A stretch of DNA of 64,000 nt, taken from assembly GCA_028714075.1 (NCBI GenBank), contig JAQTMZ010000002.1, forward strand, positions 186,001-250,000, written 5' to 3'. The notes beneath the pieces were generated by a model. That model was not told the DNA's origin and made no database searches. It saw only the letters and a list, made by a program, of their open reading frames with translations. Below, one piece after another: positions 30,688-42,839 of the stretch. A program made the translations under genes and the position numbers. Origin of the DNA: Gallionella sp. (GTDB lineage: Bacteria > Pseudomonadota > Gammaproteobacteria > Burkholderiales > Gallionellaceae). How positions within the stretch are numbered: the first letter of the stretch is position 1; every line of letters begins with the position of its first letter.

Positions 30688-31894
30688 GCACCGGCTCCGC
30701 ACCCTTCGGGAACAACACCCACATCTGGCCGCTCTGCTTCATGCGCCCCGCCTGAACGCCCGCCTGCTCGCCGAAGCCCCAGAAGAAATCGGCACGCACC
30801 GCGCCCTTGATCGCGCCGCCGGTATCCTGCGCCAGCATCAGGCGGTTCAGCGGTTCGGCGCTATTCGGGTAGGTGGTCGCGAGGAACACCGGTGCGCCGA
30901 GCGGGATGGTGCGCGGGTCGACCGCGATGCTGTACGCCTCGGTCAGCGGCACGCCCAGTGCGCCGAGCGGTGCGGACAGGCCGTTTGGCAGCTCGCGGAA
31001 AAACACGTAGCTGGGGTTTTGCGCCAGCAGCGCGGGAAGTTTTTCCGGATGCCGCTCCGCCCAATTCTTGATGCCCTGCATCGATGCTTCCTCGATCTTT
31101 AGCTCGCCTGTTTCAACCAGCTTCTTGCCGATGGAAACGTAAGGGTGGCCGTTCTGCTCGGCATAACCGACTTTCACCAGGCTGCCATCCGGCAATTCGA
31201 TGCGCCCCGAACCCTGGATTTGCAGGAAGAACAGCTCGACCGCGTTCTCCACCCAGAACAATTCGCGCCCTTGCAGCGCCGCTTTGCCGTTGTCGACGTC
31301 GGCACGGTTGTAATAAGGCACAACGCGCTTGCCTTGCAGCCGCCCGCGCAAACGCAGGTCTTTCAGTTGCGGATACACTTCGCTCAGGTCGATGGTCAGC
31401 AAATCTTCCGGCACCGCATACAGCGGATAGCGGAAACGCGCCGTCTTTACGCGGCTGCCGGCCAGCTTCGGCTCGTAGTAGCCGGTGATCAGCCCTTGCG
31501 ACGAACCATCCGGGTTGAACACCTGATAGGGAGCGAAGCCTTCCTCAAAGAATGCGCGCAACGCGGTGTTGTCCGGTTGCGCCAGTTCGTTGCTGCGCGC
31601 GCATACCGCTTGCCAGTTCGGCTTGCTCTTCAACGCGCGGCAGCTTTGCAAAAAGGCCGTCCAGGCCGGTTGCAAATCGATCGTTTGCCAGTTCGGCAGC
31701 ATCTCCCATTTGCTTACCGCGAACGGCGCAACAGGCAACGCGGCAGGAGGGGCGACGGCCGGAGGAGCAATCGTCGGCGGAGCGATGGTCGTTGGAGGCG
31801 CAACGGGCGGCTTGGGCGGCGCGGCGCAGGCGGCAAGAAAAATCAGCGGCAGAAGTACGGCCTGTAACGGCAATTCATGAATTGCCCTTGCCAT
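30677..31894 (-). CDS. mltA: membrane-bound lytic murein transglycosylase A
   Basis: Outer-membrane lipoprotein that cleaves peptidoglycan to 1,6-anhydromuropeptides. 405 residues: lipobox LIFLAAC at res ~18-24, a Pro-rich linker (PPTTIAPPTIAPP), the MltA domain (GLITGYYEPKLAGSR, FFLQIQGSGRIELPDG, PYVSIGKKL) and the 3D domain with the catalytic Asp (LMLAQDTGGAIKGAVRADFF). Start taken at MARAIHELPLQ. Feeds the recycling genes amgK/murU (inference). Confidence 0.92.
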   Translation of the reverse strand: MARAIHELPLQAVLLPLIFLAACAAPPKPPVAPPTTIAPPTIAPPAVAPPAALPVAPFAVSKWEMLPNWQTIDLQPAWTAFLQSCRALKSKPNWQAVCARSNELAQPDNTALRAFFEEGFAPYQVFNPDGSSQGLITGYYEPKLAGSRVKTARFRYPLYAVPEDLLTIDLSEVYPQLKDLRLRGRLQGKRVVPYYNRADVDNGKAALQGRELFWVENAVELFFLQIQGSGRIELPDGSLVKVGYAEQNGHPYVSIGKKLVETGELKIEEASMQGIKNWAERHPEKLPALLAQNPSYVFFRELPNGLSAPLGALGVPLTEAYSIAVDPRTIPLGAPVFLATTYPNSAEPLNRLMLAQDTGGAIKGAVRADFFWGFGEQAGVQAGRMKQSGQMWVLFPKGAEPVLSP

Positions 31895-31910
31895 GTTGTT
31901 TAAAAACCCG

Positions 31911-32294
31911 TTAATGCAAAACACGCGGTACGCTCAACACAAATTGCGGAATCTCGATATCGAACTCGGTGCCGTCCGCGGCCTGCATCCGATAGCTGCC
32001 GCGCATCGTGCCGACCTGTGTGGACAGCACCGTGCCGCTGGTATATTCGAAGCTCTGGTTCGGATCAAGCGATGGCTGTTCGCCCACAACGCCCTGCCCG
32101 CGCACTTCCTGGACATGGTGATCGGCATCGGTGATGATCCAGTGGCGGCTGATGAGCTTGGCGGTGTCGCTGCCGAGATTGGTGATGTTGATGGTGTAGG
32201 AAAACACAAAACGATTGCCTGATTCGTCGGACTGGTCCGGCAGGTAATTGACCTGTGTTCGTATCTTGAAACCATGTGGGTCATTTTTTTCCAT
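31911..32294 (-). CDS. apaG: ApaG (CorD) family protein
   Basis: 127-residue single beta-sandwich protein: FVFSYTINITNLGSDTAKLI, RHWIITDADHHVQEVRGQGV, VGEQPSLDPNQSFEYTSGT, and MRGSYRMQA. Molecular role in bacteria is not settled (linked to Co/Mg resistance; fold shared with eukaryotic F-box subunits). Located 16 bp upstream of mltA. Confidence 0.92.
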   Translation of the reverse strand: MEKNDPHGFKIRTQVNYLPDQSDESGNRFVFSYTINITNLGSDTAKLISRHWIITDADHHVQEVRGQGVVGEQPSLDPNQSFEYTSGTVLSTQVGTMRGSYRMQAADGTEFDIEIPQFVLSVPRVLH

Positions 32295-32360
32295 GCGCGG
32301 TATTTGAACCGATTTTCCTCCGGCTCGCAAGATGCAATGCACCTTATGCGTAAGCTATTT

Positions 32361-32415
32361 GTAGGAGCGGGCCATGCCCGCGAACCGTTTGGTCGCGGGC
32401 ATGGCCCGCTCCTAC
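32361..32415. repeat. REP-like 23-bp perfect inverted repeat
   Basis: GTAGGAGCGGGCCATGCCCG plus CGA, and its exact reverse complement after a 9-bp loop, 22 bp from the end of the first FKBP gene. Very stable hairpin; same type as a REP family of Pseudomonas and relatives. Confidence 0.8.
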
Positions 32416-32437
32416 AAGTGTCAACTGTTCTTCAGGG

Positions 32438-32785
32438 TTAATTTACTTCCAGCAACTCCACATCGAACACCAGCGTCGCATTCGGTGGGATCGCCCCGCC
32501 CGCGCCGCGTGCGCCGTAGCCGAGATGTGCGGGGATGATCAGCGTGCGCTGTCCGCCTACCTTCATGCCTTCCACGCCCTGATCCCAGCCCTTGATGACA
32601 TGCCCCGCGCCGAGCGGAAAATCAAACGGATCGGCGCGGTCGCGCGAGCTGTCGAATTTCTTGCCCTTGTGGTCGGGCGCGGCTTCGTCGTACAGCCAGC
32701 CGGTGTAATGCACCAGCACCTCTTTGCCGCTCACCGCCAGATCGCCTTCACCCAGCTTGATGTCAATTTTAATCAGTTCGCTCAT
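32438..32785 (-). CDS. FKBP-type peptidyl-prolyl isomerase (copy A)
   Basis: 115 residues, a single FKBP domain without signal peptide: VLVHYTGWLYDEAAPDHKGK, FDSSRDRADPFDFPLGAGHV, KGWDQGVEGMKVGGQRTL and GYGARGAGGAIPPNATLVFD. All usual active-site aromatics (Tyr, Phe, Trp) are present. Closely similar to the next gene upstream, so a tandem duplication. Confidence 0.93.
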   Translation of the reverse strand: MSELIKIDIKLGEGDLAVSGKEVLVHYTGWLYDEAAPDHKGKKFDSSRDRADPFDFPLGAGHVIKGWDQGVEGMKVGGQRTLIIPAHLGYGARGAGGAIPPNATLVFDVELLEVN

Positions 32786-32894
32786 ATTATTTGTTTCCTA
32801 TTGTGGCCTGCTCGATGCAGGCCGTGGTTGAAAATGCCGGCCGACAACAGTACGGCCAGCGCTAAAAAAGTGATGCATTTCCTTCTGTGCCGGA

Positions 32895-33242
32895 TCAGCG
32901 TATGGCCAGCAATTCCACATCGAACACCAGCGTCGCATTCGGCGGAATATCGCTGCCTGCACCGTCCGGGCCATAGCCGAGGTGCGACGGGATGATCAGC
33001 GTGCGCTGTCCGCCCATCTGCATGCCTTCCACGCCCAGATCCCAGCCCTCGATCACGCGCCCGCCACCGAGCGGAAAAGCAAACGGTTTGTTGCGGTCGC
33101 GCGAGCTGTCGAATTTTTTGCCCTTGTGGTCGGGTGCGGCCTCGTCGTACAGCCAGCCGGTGTAATGCACCACCACATCGCAGCCGCTGGCCGCCGGTTC
33201 GCCTTCGCCAAGTTTGATGTCGGTTTTGATTAGTTCGGTCAT
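32895..33242 (-). CDS. FKBP-type peptidyl-prolyl isomerase (copy B)
   Basis: 115 residues, same layout as copy A with substitutions concentrated near the active site rim (NKPFAFPLGGGRVIEGWDLG; GPDGAGSDIPPNA). Start at MTELIKTDIKLGEGEP. The pair probably arose by tandem duplication and then diverged; both keep the catalytic core. Confidence 0.93.
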   Translation of the reverse strand: MTELIKTDIKLGEGEPAASGCDVVVHYTGWLYDEAAPDHKGKKFDSSRDRNKPFAFPLGGGRVIEGWDLGVEGMQMGGQRTLIIPSHLGYGPDGAGSDIPPNATLVFDVELLAIR

Positions 33243-33270
33243 ATTGCGTATTCCTTTATGGTTGGTAATT

Positions 33271-33352
33271 GTAGGGTGCAATAAGCGTAGCGCATTGCAC
33301 CATTGATTTGGTTAAACATCCGGGGCAATGTCCGTTGGTTATTGCACTCTAC
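33271..33352. repeat. GTAGGGTGCAATAAGCG-type repeat
   Basis: GTAGGGTGCAATAAGCGTAG with CGCATTGCACC, and a second degenerate arm ATTGCACTCTACGCG near 33341-33355. Common dispersed intergenic repeat. The second arm encodes the last codons and stop of the adjacent hypothetical gene. Confidence 0.7.
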
Positions 33353-33797
33353 GCGAATTATGTTTGTCGTTTTGTTTAGATGAATTTGGGTAGCGATTTT
33401 CAAACCGGAAAATTTTTACATCTGGAATATCTTTTTCTAGCTTGAGTTCGTTTCGTAAATGAATTCTTAGAAGCTCAAGAAGAGAGTTTATTGATGCTCC
33501 ACCTTTTGAGGAATTCCAATCCGCAAGAAAACGCATCAATTCTTCAATTTGTAATTTCGTGCCGAGTAATTGAATATCAGCAAGGGCAGATTCAAACTTA
33601 TCCTGTTCATCCTTGCCGGCTTCTGGGCGATTTGCAGCAGACTCGAGTCGCCGATATGCTTCCAGCAGAAACTGGATTCTCAAATCGCGCTGCTTATTTG
33701 CTCTATCTCGATAAATATTGAACTGGTGAGCAACAAACCAACCAAGTACAGCAACTATTGCAGGCAAAATAAGTTTAAGAGCATCGCCATTTAGCAT
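33339..33797 (-). CDS. hypothetical protein with one N-terminal membrane helix
   Basis: 152 residues, not recognised. One membrane segment (LKLILPAIVAVLGWFVAHQF, res 7-26) followed by a basic/helical cytosolic part (LRIQFLLEAYRRLESAANRP) likely to be coiled. The C-terminus (HNSRRVQ) and stop are encoded inside a dispersed repeat, so the original C-terminus may have been replaced. More AT-rich than the surrounding genes. Confidence 0.6.
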   Translation of the reverse strand: MLNGDALKLILPAIVAVLGWFVAHQFNIYRDRANKQRDLRIQFLLEAYRRLESAANRPEAGKDEQDKFESALADIQLLGTKLQIEELMRFLADWNSSKGGASINSLLELLRIHLRNELKLEKDIPDVKIFRFENRYPNSSKQNDKHNSRRVQ

Positions 33798-33806
33798 GTT
33801 AACTCC

Positions 33807-37526
<3,720 letters not shown>

Positions 37527-37694
37527 GGCTTGCCGACTTAAAAATGAGCGCGAATTTTATCATGTAACGGCATTAACGCCGCTGCTCTGACCGCAAGTTG
37601 CCTCGCAGGTTGCGGCCGAATTCAGGCGCATTTGAATCAAGAAATGTTATATGATTGGACACGTTTTATTCTGCGCTCGAGCAAAGGAGGAACC

Positions 37695-38033
37695 ATGTTT
37701 AGCTTCCCACGTATTGCGGCAACCTCACTGATCGTGTTTTCTCTCGCCGCTTGCGGCACCGTCCAGGTGGGGCAGAATTTTGACCTGCGCGCTTTTGAAA
37801 CCAGGATCGAGCGCGGTGTTTCCACGCAAAGCCAGGTTCGATCATGGCTCGGCGCGCCGACGGGTACCGGGGTCAATGTGGACACGGCCGGCGAGCACTT
37901 TGACGAATGGACCTATTATTTTGCGCTAGGGAAGCTGCCCGACATGTCCGGCGCAAACGTGAAAATGCTGCAAATCAAATTCGACAAGCAGGGGGTCGTG
38001 CGCGGCTACAACTGGTCGACTTCCAATAAGTAA
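37695..38033 (+). CDS. SmpA/BamE-like outer membrane lipoprotein
   Basis: 112 residues from ATG 37695, preceded by AAAGGAGGAACC. Signal peptide with lipobox (SLIVFSLAACG, Cys ~20), then a SmpA/OmlA-like domain (FETRIERGVSTQSQVRSWLG, APTGTGVNV, WTYYF). Resembles BamE in fold but is probably a paralogue, as no bam context is near. Confidence 0.75.
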   Translation: MFSFPRIAATSLIVFSLAACGTVQVGQNFDLRAFETRIERGVSTQSQVRSWLGAPTGTGVNVDTAGEHFDEWTYYFALGKLPDMSGANVKMLQIKFDKQGVVRGYNWSTSNK

Positions 38034-38070
38034 CCGGCACCTTCTATCCCGGCCTGCCCTGATGCATTAA

Positions 38071-38496
38071 CTAGATTACTGTCTTATCGGGCGGCAGAAG
38101 TTGAATCAACTCACCTTTCGGGTTAAAGGCAATAAAGCCTCCGATGTTGCCTTCTTTAACAGAAAGAGCCATGCCTTTCAAATATTGTTCCGCGTCTTTG
38201 CCGCTTGGCGCGATGCCTGACTTCCCTGACATACCGGCCACAAACACGATATCCCAGCTCATTTCTGCCGGAACAAATTCTTTGACCAAATCGGCAAATC
38301 CCCCCAGCTCGCTTGCCAATTTATCGGCGCATACCACCGGCGTCAGGTCGCCTCCTTTGCGACCCTCAAACTGCTCTTTCTGGCTCTTGGCGATTTCGTC
38401 CGGCAACTCGGCGCCGGCAAAGACAAGCAGCATGCGTTGCGGTTGATCCTGGTTGTTCGCGGCATTTAATAAATCGTTGTAATTAGATATGTACAC
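38071..38496 (-). CDS. conserved hypothetical protein, small betaproteobacterial family
   Basis: 141 residues: QPQRMLLVFAGAELPDE, GGDLTPVVCADKLASELGGF, MSWDIVFVAGMSG and DAEQYLKGMALSVKEGNI. I recall relatives annotated, probably wrongly, as a ribonucleotide reductase subunit. No signal peptide, no catalytic motif I can name. Function unknown. Confidence 0.6.
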   Translation of the reverse strand: MYISNYNDLLNAANNQDQPQRMLLVFAGAELPDEIAKSQKEQFEGRKGGDLTPVVCADKLASELGGFADLVKEFVPAEMSWDIVFVAGMSGKSGIAPSGKDAEQYLKGMALSVKEGNIGGFIAFNPKGELIQLLPPDKTVI

Positions 38497-38643
38497 AGCA
38501 GATAGCCCTTATTAAAAACAAACATTAAACAATTTTCTATATGTTCCCTCGCGTTGCGCGGGAGTGCAGATTAGACGTGTCGTATTACGAATAAAACTCA
38601 TGCTCCGTAACTGGAGAAGTATAGCGTTTCCACGTGTGGCGAG

Positions 38644-38681
38644 TAAACCCGACTGAAGTATAGCGATACCCAGCGGGTTTA
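38644..38681. terminator. possible hairpin downstream of the comM fragment
   Basis: TAAACCCG / CGGGTTTA with a 22-nt loop, next to the comM 3' end; the motif GAAGTATAGCG occurs twice in this spacer (about 38617 and 38655). No U-tract on the comM strand, so weak. Confidence 0.3.
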
Positions 38682-38691
38682 TTTCCTACCC

Positions 38692-39345
38692 TTATCTGTC
38701 CATCCTGCGGTATTGCACCGCCTCGGCGATGTGTTTGGTTGCGATGTTATCCACCCCTTCCAGGTCGGCGATGCTGCGCGCCACTTTGAGCACGCGGTGG
38801 TAGGCGCGTGCCGAAAGATTGAGGCGGCTGATGGCCTGTTGCAGCAGCGCGATGCCCTGCGCATCGGGCGCGCATAGCGCGTCGATCTCGGTCACCGAAA
38901 GCAGCGCGTTGGCCTTGTCCTGGCGCGCCAGCTGGCGTTGCCGCGCGATCTCGACGCGCGCCTGCAAGTCAACACTGTTCTCGCCATCCGCCCTGTTGAG
39001 CAGATCATCCTGTGCCACGGCGGGCACTTCGATCTGGATGTCGATGCGGTCCAGTAGCGGGCCGGAAATCTTGTTGCGGTAGCGCGCAACCTGATCCGGC
39101 GTGCAGCGGCATTTGCCGCTGTAGTGGCCGAGATAGCCGCACGGGCACGGGTTCATCGCGGCGATCAACTGGAACTGCGCGGGGAAATCGGCGCGCTTGG
39201 CGGCGCGCGAAATGGTGATGCGCCCCGATTCCATCGGTTCGCGCAACACTTCCAGCACGCTGCGCTCGAACTCCGGCAACTCGTCGAGAAACAGCACGCC
39301 GTGCAGCGCCATCGAAATTTCGCCGGGGCGCGGGTTGCTGCCGCC
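38692..39345 (-). pseudogene. comM: 3' half of comM, cut by a Tn7-like element
   Basis: Encodes the C-terminal part of the ComM AAA+ helicase (branch migration in natural transformation, related to Mg-chelatase): GGSNPRPGEISMALHGVLFL, LREPMESGRITISRA, AMNPCPCGYLG and LDRIDIQIEVP. The Walker A N-terminal half is absent; the frame runs up to 39345, where the transposon end begins with TGT. An internal ATG at 39312 exists but would give a fragment without Walker A. ComM is a known attachment site of Tn7-like elements. Confidence 0.9.
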
Positions 39346-39402
39346 TGTAAAAGTTAACGCTATTTGCGACTAGAGCTGTTTTAAATGGCGTAATATGCGA
39401 CT
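39346..39402. repeat. transposon end with two TnsB-type boxes
   Basis: Starts TGTAAAAGTTAACGC. The motif TWTTTGCGACTA / TAATATGCGACTC occurs at 39359-39372 and 39390-39403, 31 bp apart, consistent with paired TnsB-binding repeats. The second overlaps the tnsA start, so TnsB could repress its own operon (inference). Confidence 0.65.
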
Positions 39403-40060
39403 CATGACTTCATTGAAGATTGAGCGCACGCCCAAAGGTGTCCGACGCATCCCCATTAATGTCAGGAGCCTTACCGGCGAGGTAAATGGGCAAGAATTCG
39501 AGTCTTCGCTTGAACGCGATCTTCTGCTGCTAGCTCATTGGGACAATGAAGTTGAGTGGTACCAAAGTCAGCCGGTTAAAATTGAATACACTGACCCCAA
39601 TGGCAAGTTGCGCAGCTACACCCCAGATCTGCTGATTTCATTCAAGACTGATCGCAAACCCCTTCTTTGCGAGGTGAAGTACAGATCGGATTATGCAGAG
39701 CAGTGGAAGCTGCTAAAGCCAAAATTCCGTGCAGCTTGTGCATACGCCAAGGCCAATGGTTATGAGTTTCGGGTGATGACCGAACGAGAAATCCGAACTG
39801 TTTACCTCGATAACATTCAATTTCTCTGGTCCTACCGCACTGCCGAATACTATCCAGAGCACTATGAGAAACTGAAATCTGTCCTAGGCGAATTGGTAGA
39901 AACCGATCCGTCCGCATTACTGGACATCGCAGGCTACACCTCCAAATTCCCACGCGGCGAGGCGTTATGGACGCTGTGGTGCATGATTGCTCGTGATTGG
40001 ATACAGTATGACCCGAATATACCGCTGACCATGAAATCCCGGATAAGGATAGCGCCATGA
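39395..40060 (+). CDS. tnsA: transposase subunit TnsA (endonuclease)
   Basis: TnsA cuts the 5' ends of a Tn7-type transposon during cut-and-paste transposition. 221 residues (or 218 from ATG 39404): restriction-endonuclease-like catalytic set in EFESSLERDLL (Glu), SYTPDLLISF (Asp) and LLCEVKY (Glu-x-Lys), then the C-terminal winged-helix TnsC-interacting part. Presence of TnsA predicts simple insertions rather than cointegrates. Overlaps tnsB by ATGA. Confidence 0.9.
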   Translation: MRLMTSLKIERTPKGVRRIPINVRSLTGEVNGQEFESSLERDLLLLAHWDNEVEWYQSQPVKIEYTDPNGKLRSYTPDLLISFKTDRKPLLCEVKYRSDYAEQWKLLKPKFRAACAYAKANGYEFRVMTEREIRTVYLDNIQFLWSYRTAEYYPEHYEKLKSVLGELVETDPSALLDIAGYTSKFPRGEALWTLWCMIARDWIQYDPNIPLTMKSRIRIAP

Positions 40061-41946
40061 GCAAACATTCAACTGTGCGGATCATCCCCGGCATGACTGT
40101 TCGTCATGCGGGCGCGCTTTGTCAGGTTGTAGATTTGGTCAATGCCACGCAAGTGCTGATCAAGGGAGAAAAAGGTAAGAAAAAGGTCGTCGCTGCTGTG
40201 GAATTGGTTCCTGTATTGGAAAGTCCTTCTATCTTATTATCGGATCTTGCCAACCTAGAAAGGAGCAAGTGGTCAGAAGCCATCGAGATATACAAAATAA
40301 TCGACCCGCTGGTCACCATGGACGCAAAATCGCGTACGCGTGCTGTTGTGAAAGAAATCGCCGATTCAAACCACCGAAACATTGCCACTATTTATCGCTG
40401 GATAAAGAATTATGAGTCCACAGGGCTGCTCTCGTCCCTGCTCAGAAAACCTAGGAAGGATATCGGAACCAAAAAACTGGATGAACGCGTTGAAAAAATC
40501 ATTGCCGATACCATTGAAAGCTTCTATCTAACCGCGCAGGTCAGAACACCGACCAAAACTGCTTACGAGATTCGGAAGATATGCGCCCAGAACAAACTCA
40601 CTTGTCCAAACGTAGCCACTGTTTTCAATCGGATCGCCGCTATCAGCGAGGAATATCGTCTCCGCCGCAGAAGAGGGGCCAAAGCCGCCGCCGAGCGATT
40701 TGATCCTATACTCGGATCGTTTCCTGGTGCTGATTTCCCGCTTGCAGTCATACAAATCGATCACACGCCCGTAGACGTCATCATCGTCGATGACAAGCAT
40801 CGCAAAGCAATCAGGCGTCCATATCTGACTATAGCCACTGATATTTACAGCAAAATGTGCACCGGTTTCTACCTTTCTCTTGATGCGCCAGGTGGCTTGG
40901 CAACTGGGCTGTGTATATCGAATTCCATTTTAAGCAAAGAGAAGTACCTCTCCAGCCTTGGACTGAGTGACCTTGATTGGCCGTGCTGGGGAGTAATGCG
41001 CAAGATACACACAGATAATGCCAAAGAGTTCAAAGGGACGCTGCTGGGCATGGCGGCACAGCAATATGGAATTATTGCGGAGCGCCGCCCCAAGGGGCGC
41101 CCACAATACGGTGGTGGCGTTGAGCGTGCTTTTCGAACCTTCATGAATGAAGTGCATAACGAGATCCCGGGGACAACGTTCTCTAACGTACAGCAAAAAC
41201 TGGAATATGACTCCGAAGGCCGGGCCGTGATGACGCTTGATGCCTTGGAAAAATGGTTCGCACTCTATATCGTCGGCGTCTATCACCAACAGCCGCACTC
41301 TGGGAACAATGGCATACCACCCATAGTTCAATGGGAGAGAGGCGTCTTCGGTACGGATTCAGACAAGGGTACCGGCATACCGATGAAAGCAACCAACGAA
41401 GATCGATTGAGAATCGACTTCATGCCTTTCGAGATGAGGACCGTTCAAGAGTATGGGATTTCTGTAAACAGCCTTCCATATTGGTCTGATGTGCTACGAC
41501 GCTTCATCCATTCAAAAGATCCGAATGCTAGACATCGCAAACAACAATATGTATGCCGATATGATCCTCGTGATCTCAGTAAGGTGTGGATGTACGAACC
41601 CGAGTCAAAAAAATATATTGAAGTGCCCTACCGTAATTTATCGCGGCCACCGATTAGCTTGTGGGAGCTTAAAGACGCCAAGAAGCAGCTACGCGCAGAC
41701 TCCAAGGCATCGACCAACGAAGAATTAATCTTCAAAACAATCGACCGGATGCGCGCTCTTATATCAAGCGAGTCCGATAAAACGAAATTGGCTAGAACCA
41801 AGCAACAAAAACAAAAGCAAAGGGATGCCGCACCCAAAGTTTCTTTGAGTGACAACACGGCCAAACTTCAAAAAAAGGTAGACAAGCCTGCATCAGCGCC
41901 AGAGTCGGAAGAGTTCAAGCCATTTGATGGGATCAGGGAGTCGTAA
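40057..41946 (+). CDS. tnsB: DDE transposase TnsB
   Basis: TnsB binds the transposon ends and joins 3' ends to target. 629 residues: N-terminal HTH modules (RTRAVVKEIADSNHRNIATI), RNaseH-like rve core with catalytic D in VIQIDHTPVDV, D in KIHTDNAKEFKG and E in GGGVERAFRTFMNE, then the beta-barrel (Mu-C like) domain and a basic tail that typically contacts TnsC. Full length; no sign of decay. Confidence 0.93.
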   Translation: MSKHSTVRIIPGMTVRHAGALCQVVDLVNATQVLIKGEKGKKKVVAAVELVPVLESPSILLSDLANLERSKWSEAIEIYKIIDPLVTMDAKSRTRAVVKEIADSNHRNIATIYRWIKNYESTGLLSSLLRKPRKDIGTKKLDERVEKIIADTIESFYLTAQVRTPTKTAYEIRKICAQNKLTCPNVATVFNRIAAISEEYRLRRRRGAKAAAERFDPILGSFPGADFPLAVIQIDHTPVDVIIVDDKHRKAIRRPYLTIATDIYSKMCTGFYLSLDAPGGLATGLCISNSILSKEKYLSSLGLSDLDWPCWGVMRKIHTDNAKEFKGTLLGMAAQQYGIIAERRPKGRPQYGGGVERAFRTFMNEVHNEIPGTTFSNVQQKLEYDSEGRAVMTLDALEKWFALYIVGVYHQQPHSGNNGIPPIVQWERGVFGTDSDKGTGIPMKATNEDRLRIDFMPFEMRTVQEYGISVNSLPYWSDVLRRFIHSKDPNARHRKQQYVCRYDPRDLSKVWMYEPESKKYIEVPYRNLSRPPISLWELKDAKKQLRADSKASTNEELIFKTIDRMRALISSESDKTKLARTKQQKQKQRDAAPKVSLSDNTAKLQKKVDKPASAPESEEFKPFDGIRES

Positions 41947-42839
41947 TGAGTAAATCAGCTGAAAGATTATCGCCTCGCGCAATGGAGCTTCTCAGTGCTA
42001 CCGACAGCGAGCGTCTTGAGCATATTGATAAGCCGGTATTCATCACGTACGGCCGAGCCTCGGACATTTTGGCAGAGATGGAAGAGCTACTAGTTCACCC
42101 CAAGACGAACAGAATGCCCAATATTTTGATCGTTGGTCAATCGGACAATGGCAAGACTGAAATTCTGAAGGAGTTCTTAAAGCGACACCCGGCTGAAGAC
42201 CGGCGCGAACTTGACTCTATTTATGCGCCGGTGATTTATATCCAATCACCTCCCGGCCCAAACGAGGATTTGTTTTTAGACAAAATGCTGATGATGCTTG
42301 GGGAGACCGTCAAGGCGAACGATACCCCCAGAAGAAAACTAATACACCTCATTGAAATATTGGAGCGGATTCAAACCCGGGTTCTCTTGGTTGATGAGTT
42401 GAACGCGCTCCTTGCTGGTAGCGTTACCAAGCAACGCTTCTTTCTTAATATGCTGAAATACATCAGCAACGAGTCAAAAATCTCCATTGTTGCTGCTGGC
42501 ACAGTTGAGGCCGAGTATGCGGTGAATAGCGATCCGCAGCTAAAAAGCCGGTTCCCGTTACGGCCTCTTCCAATTTGGAAGGAAGATAAGGTCTTTAGAG
42601 ACCTACTGTACAACTTTGAATACGTTTTACCTCTTAAGCAGTCATCCGAAATATACAAAGGTGAAATTGCAAGCATGCTATACGGCCTGAGTGAGGGTGT
42701 TATTGGCGAGGTCGCGAAGATATTGCGGAGTGCGGCCAAACTTGCCATTACAACCAAGGTTGAGCGCATTACGTTGGATGTGATCGCCAAGTGCCCTTAC
42801 GTTGTCCGCAATAAATCTGGCGATGACAAATCGATCTAG
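41946..42839 (+). CDS. tnsC: AAA+ ATPase TnsC
   Basis: Target-selection ATPase that bridges TniQ/TnsD and TnsAB. 297 residues: Walker A GQSDNGKTEILKEF, Walker B RVLLVDELNALLAGS, sensor region SIVAAGTVEAEYA and LKSRFPLRPLP (TniB-like). Start overlaps the tnsB stop (TAATG). Confidence 0.92.
   Translation: MSKSAERLSPRAMELLSATDSERLEHIDKPVFITYGRASDILAEMEELLVHPKTNRMPNILIVGQSDNGKTEILKEFLKRHPAEDRRELDSIYAPVIYIQSPPGPNEDLFLDKMLMMLGETVKANDTPRRKLIHLIEILERIQTRVLLVDELNALLAGSVTKQRFFLNMLKYISNESKISIVAAGTVEAEYAVNSDPQLKSRFPLRPLPIWKEDKVFRDLLYNFEYVLPLKQSSEIYKGEIASMLYGLSEGVIGEVAKILRSAAKLAITTKVERITLDVIAKCPYVVRNKSGDDKSI

Noticed and set aside
37527..37694. SAH or cobalamin riboswitch before metH
   Set aside because: I looked for the conserved cores on the minus strand and found none; the spacer is short and mostly the leader of the divergent lipoprotein gene.
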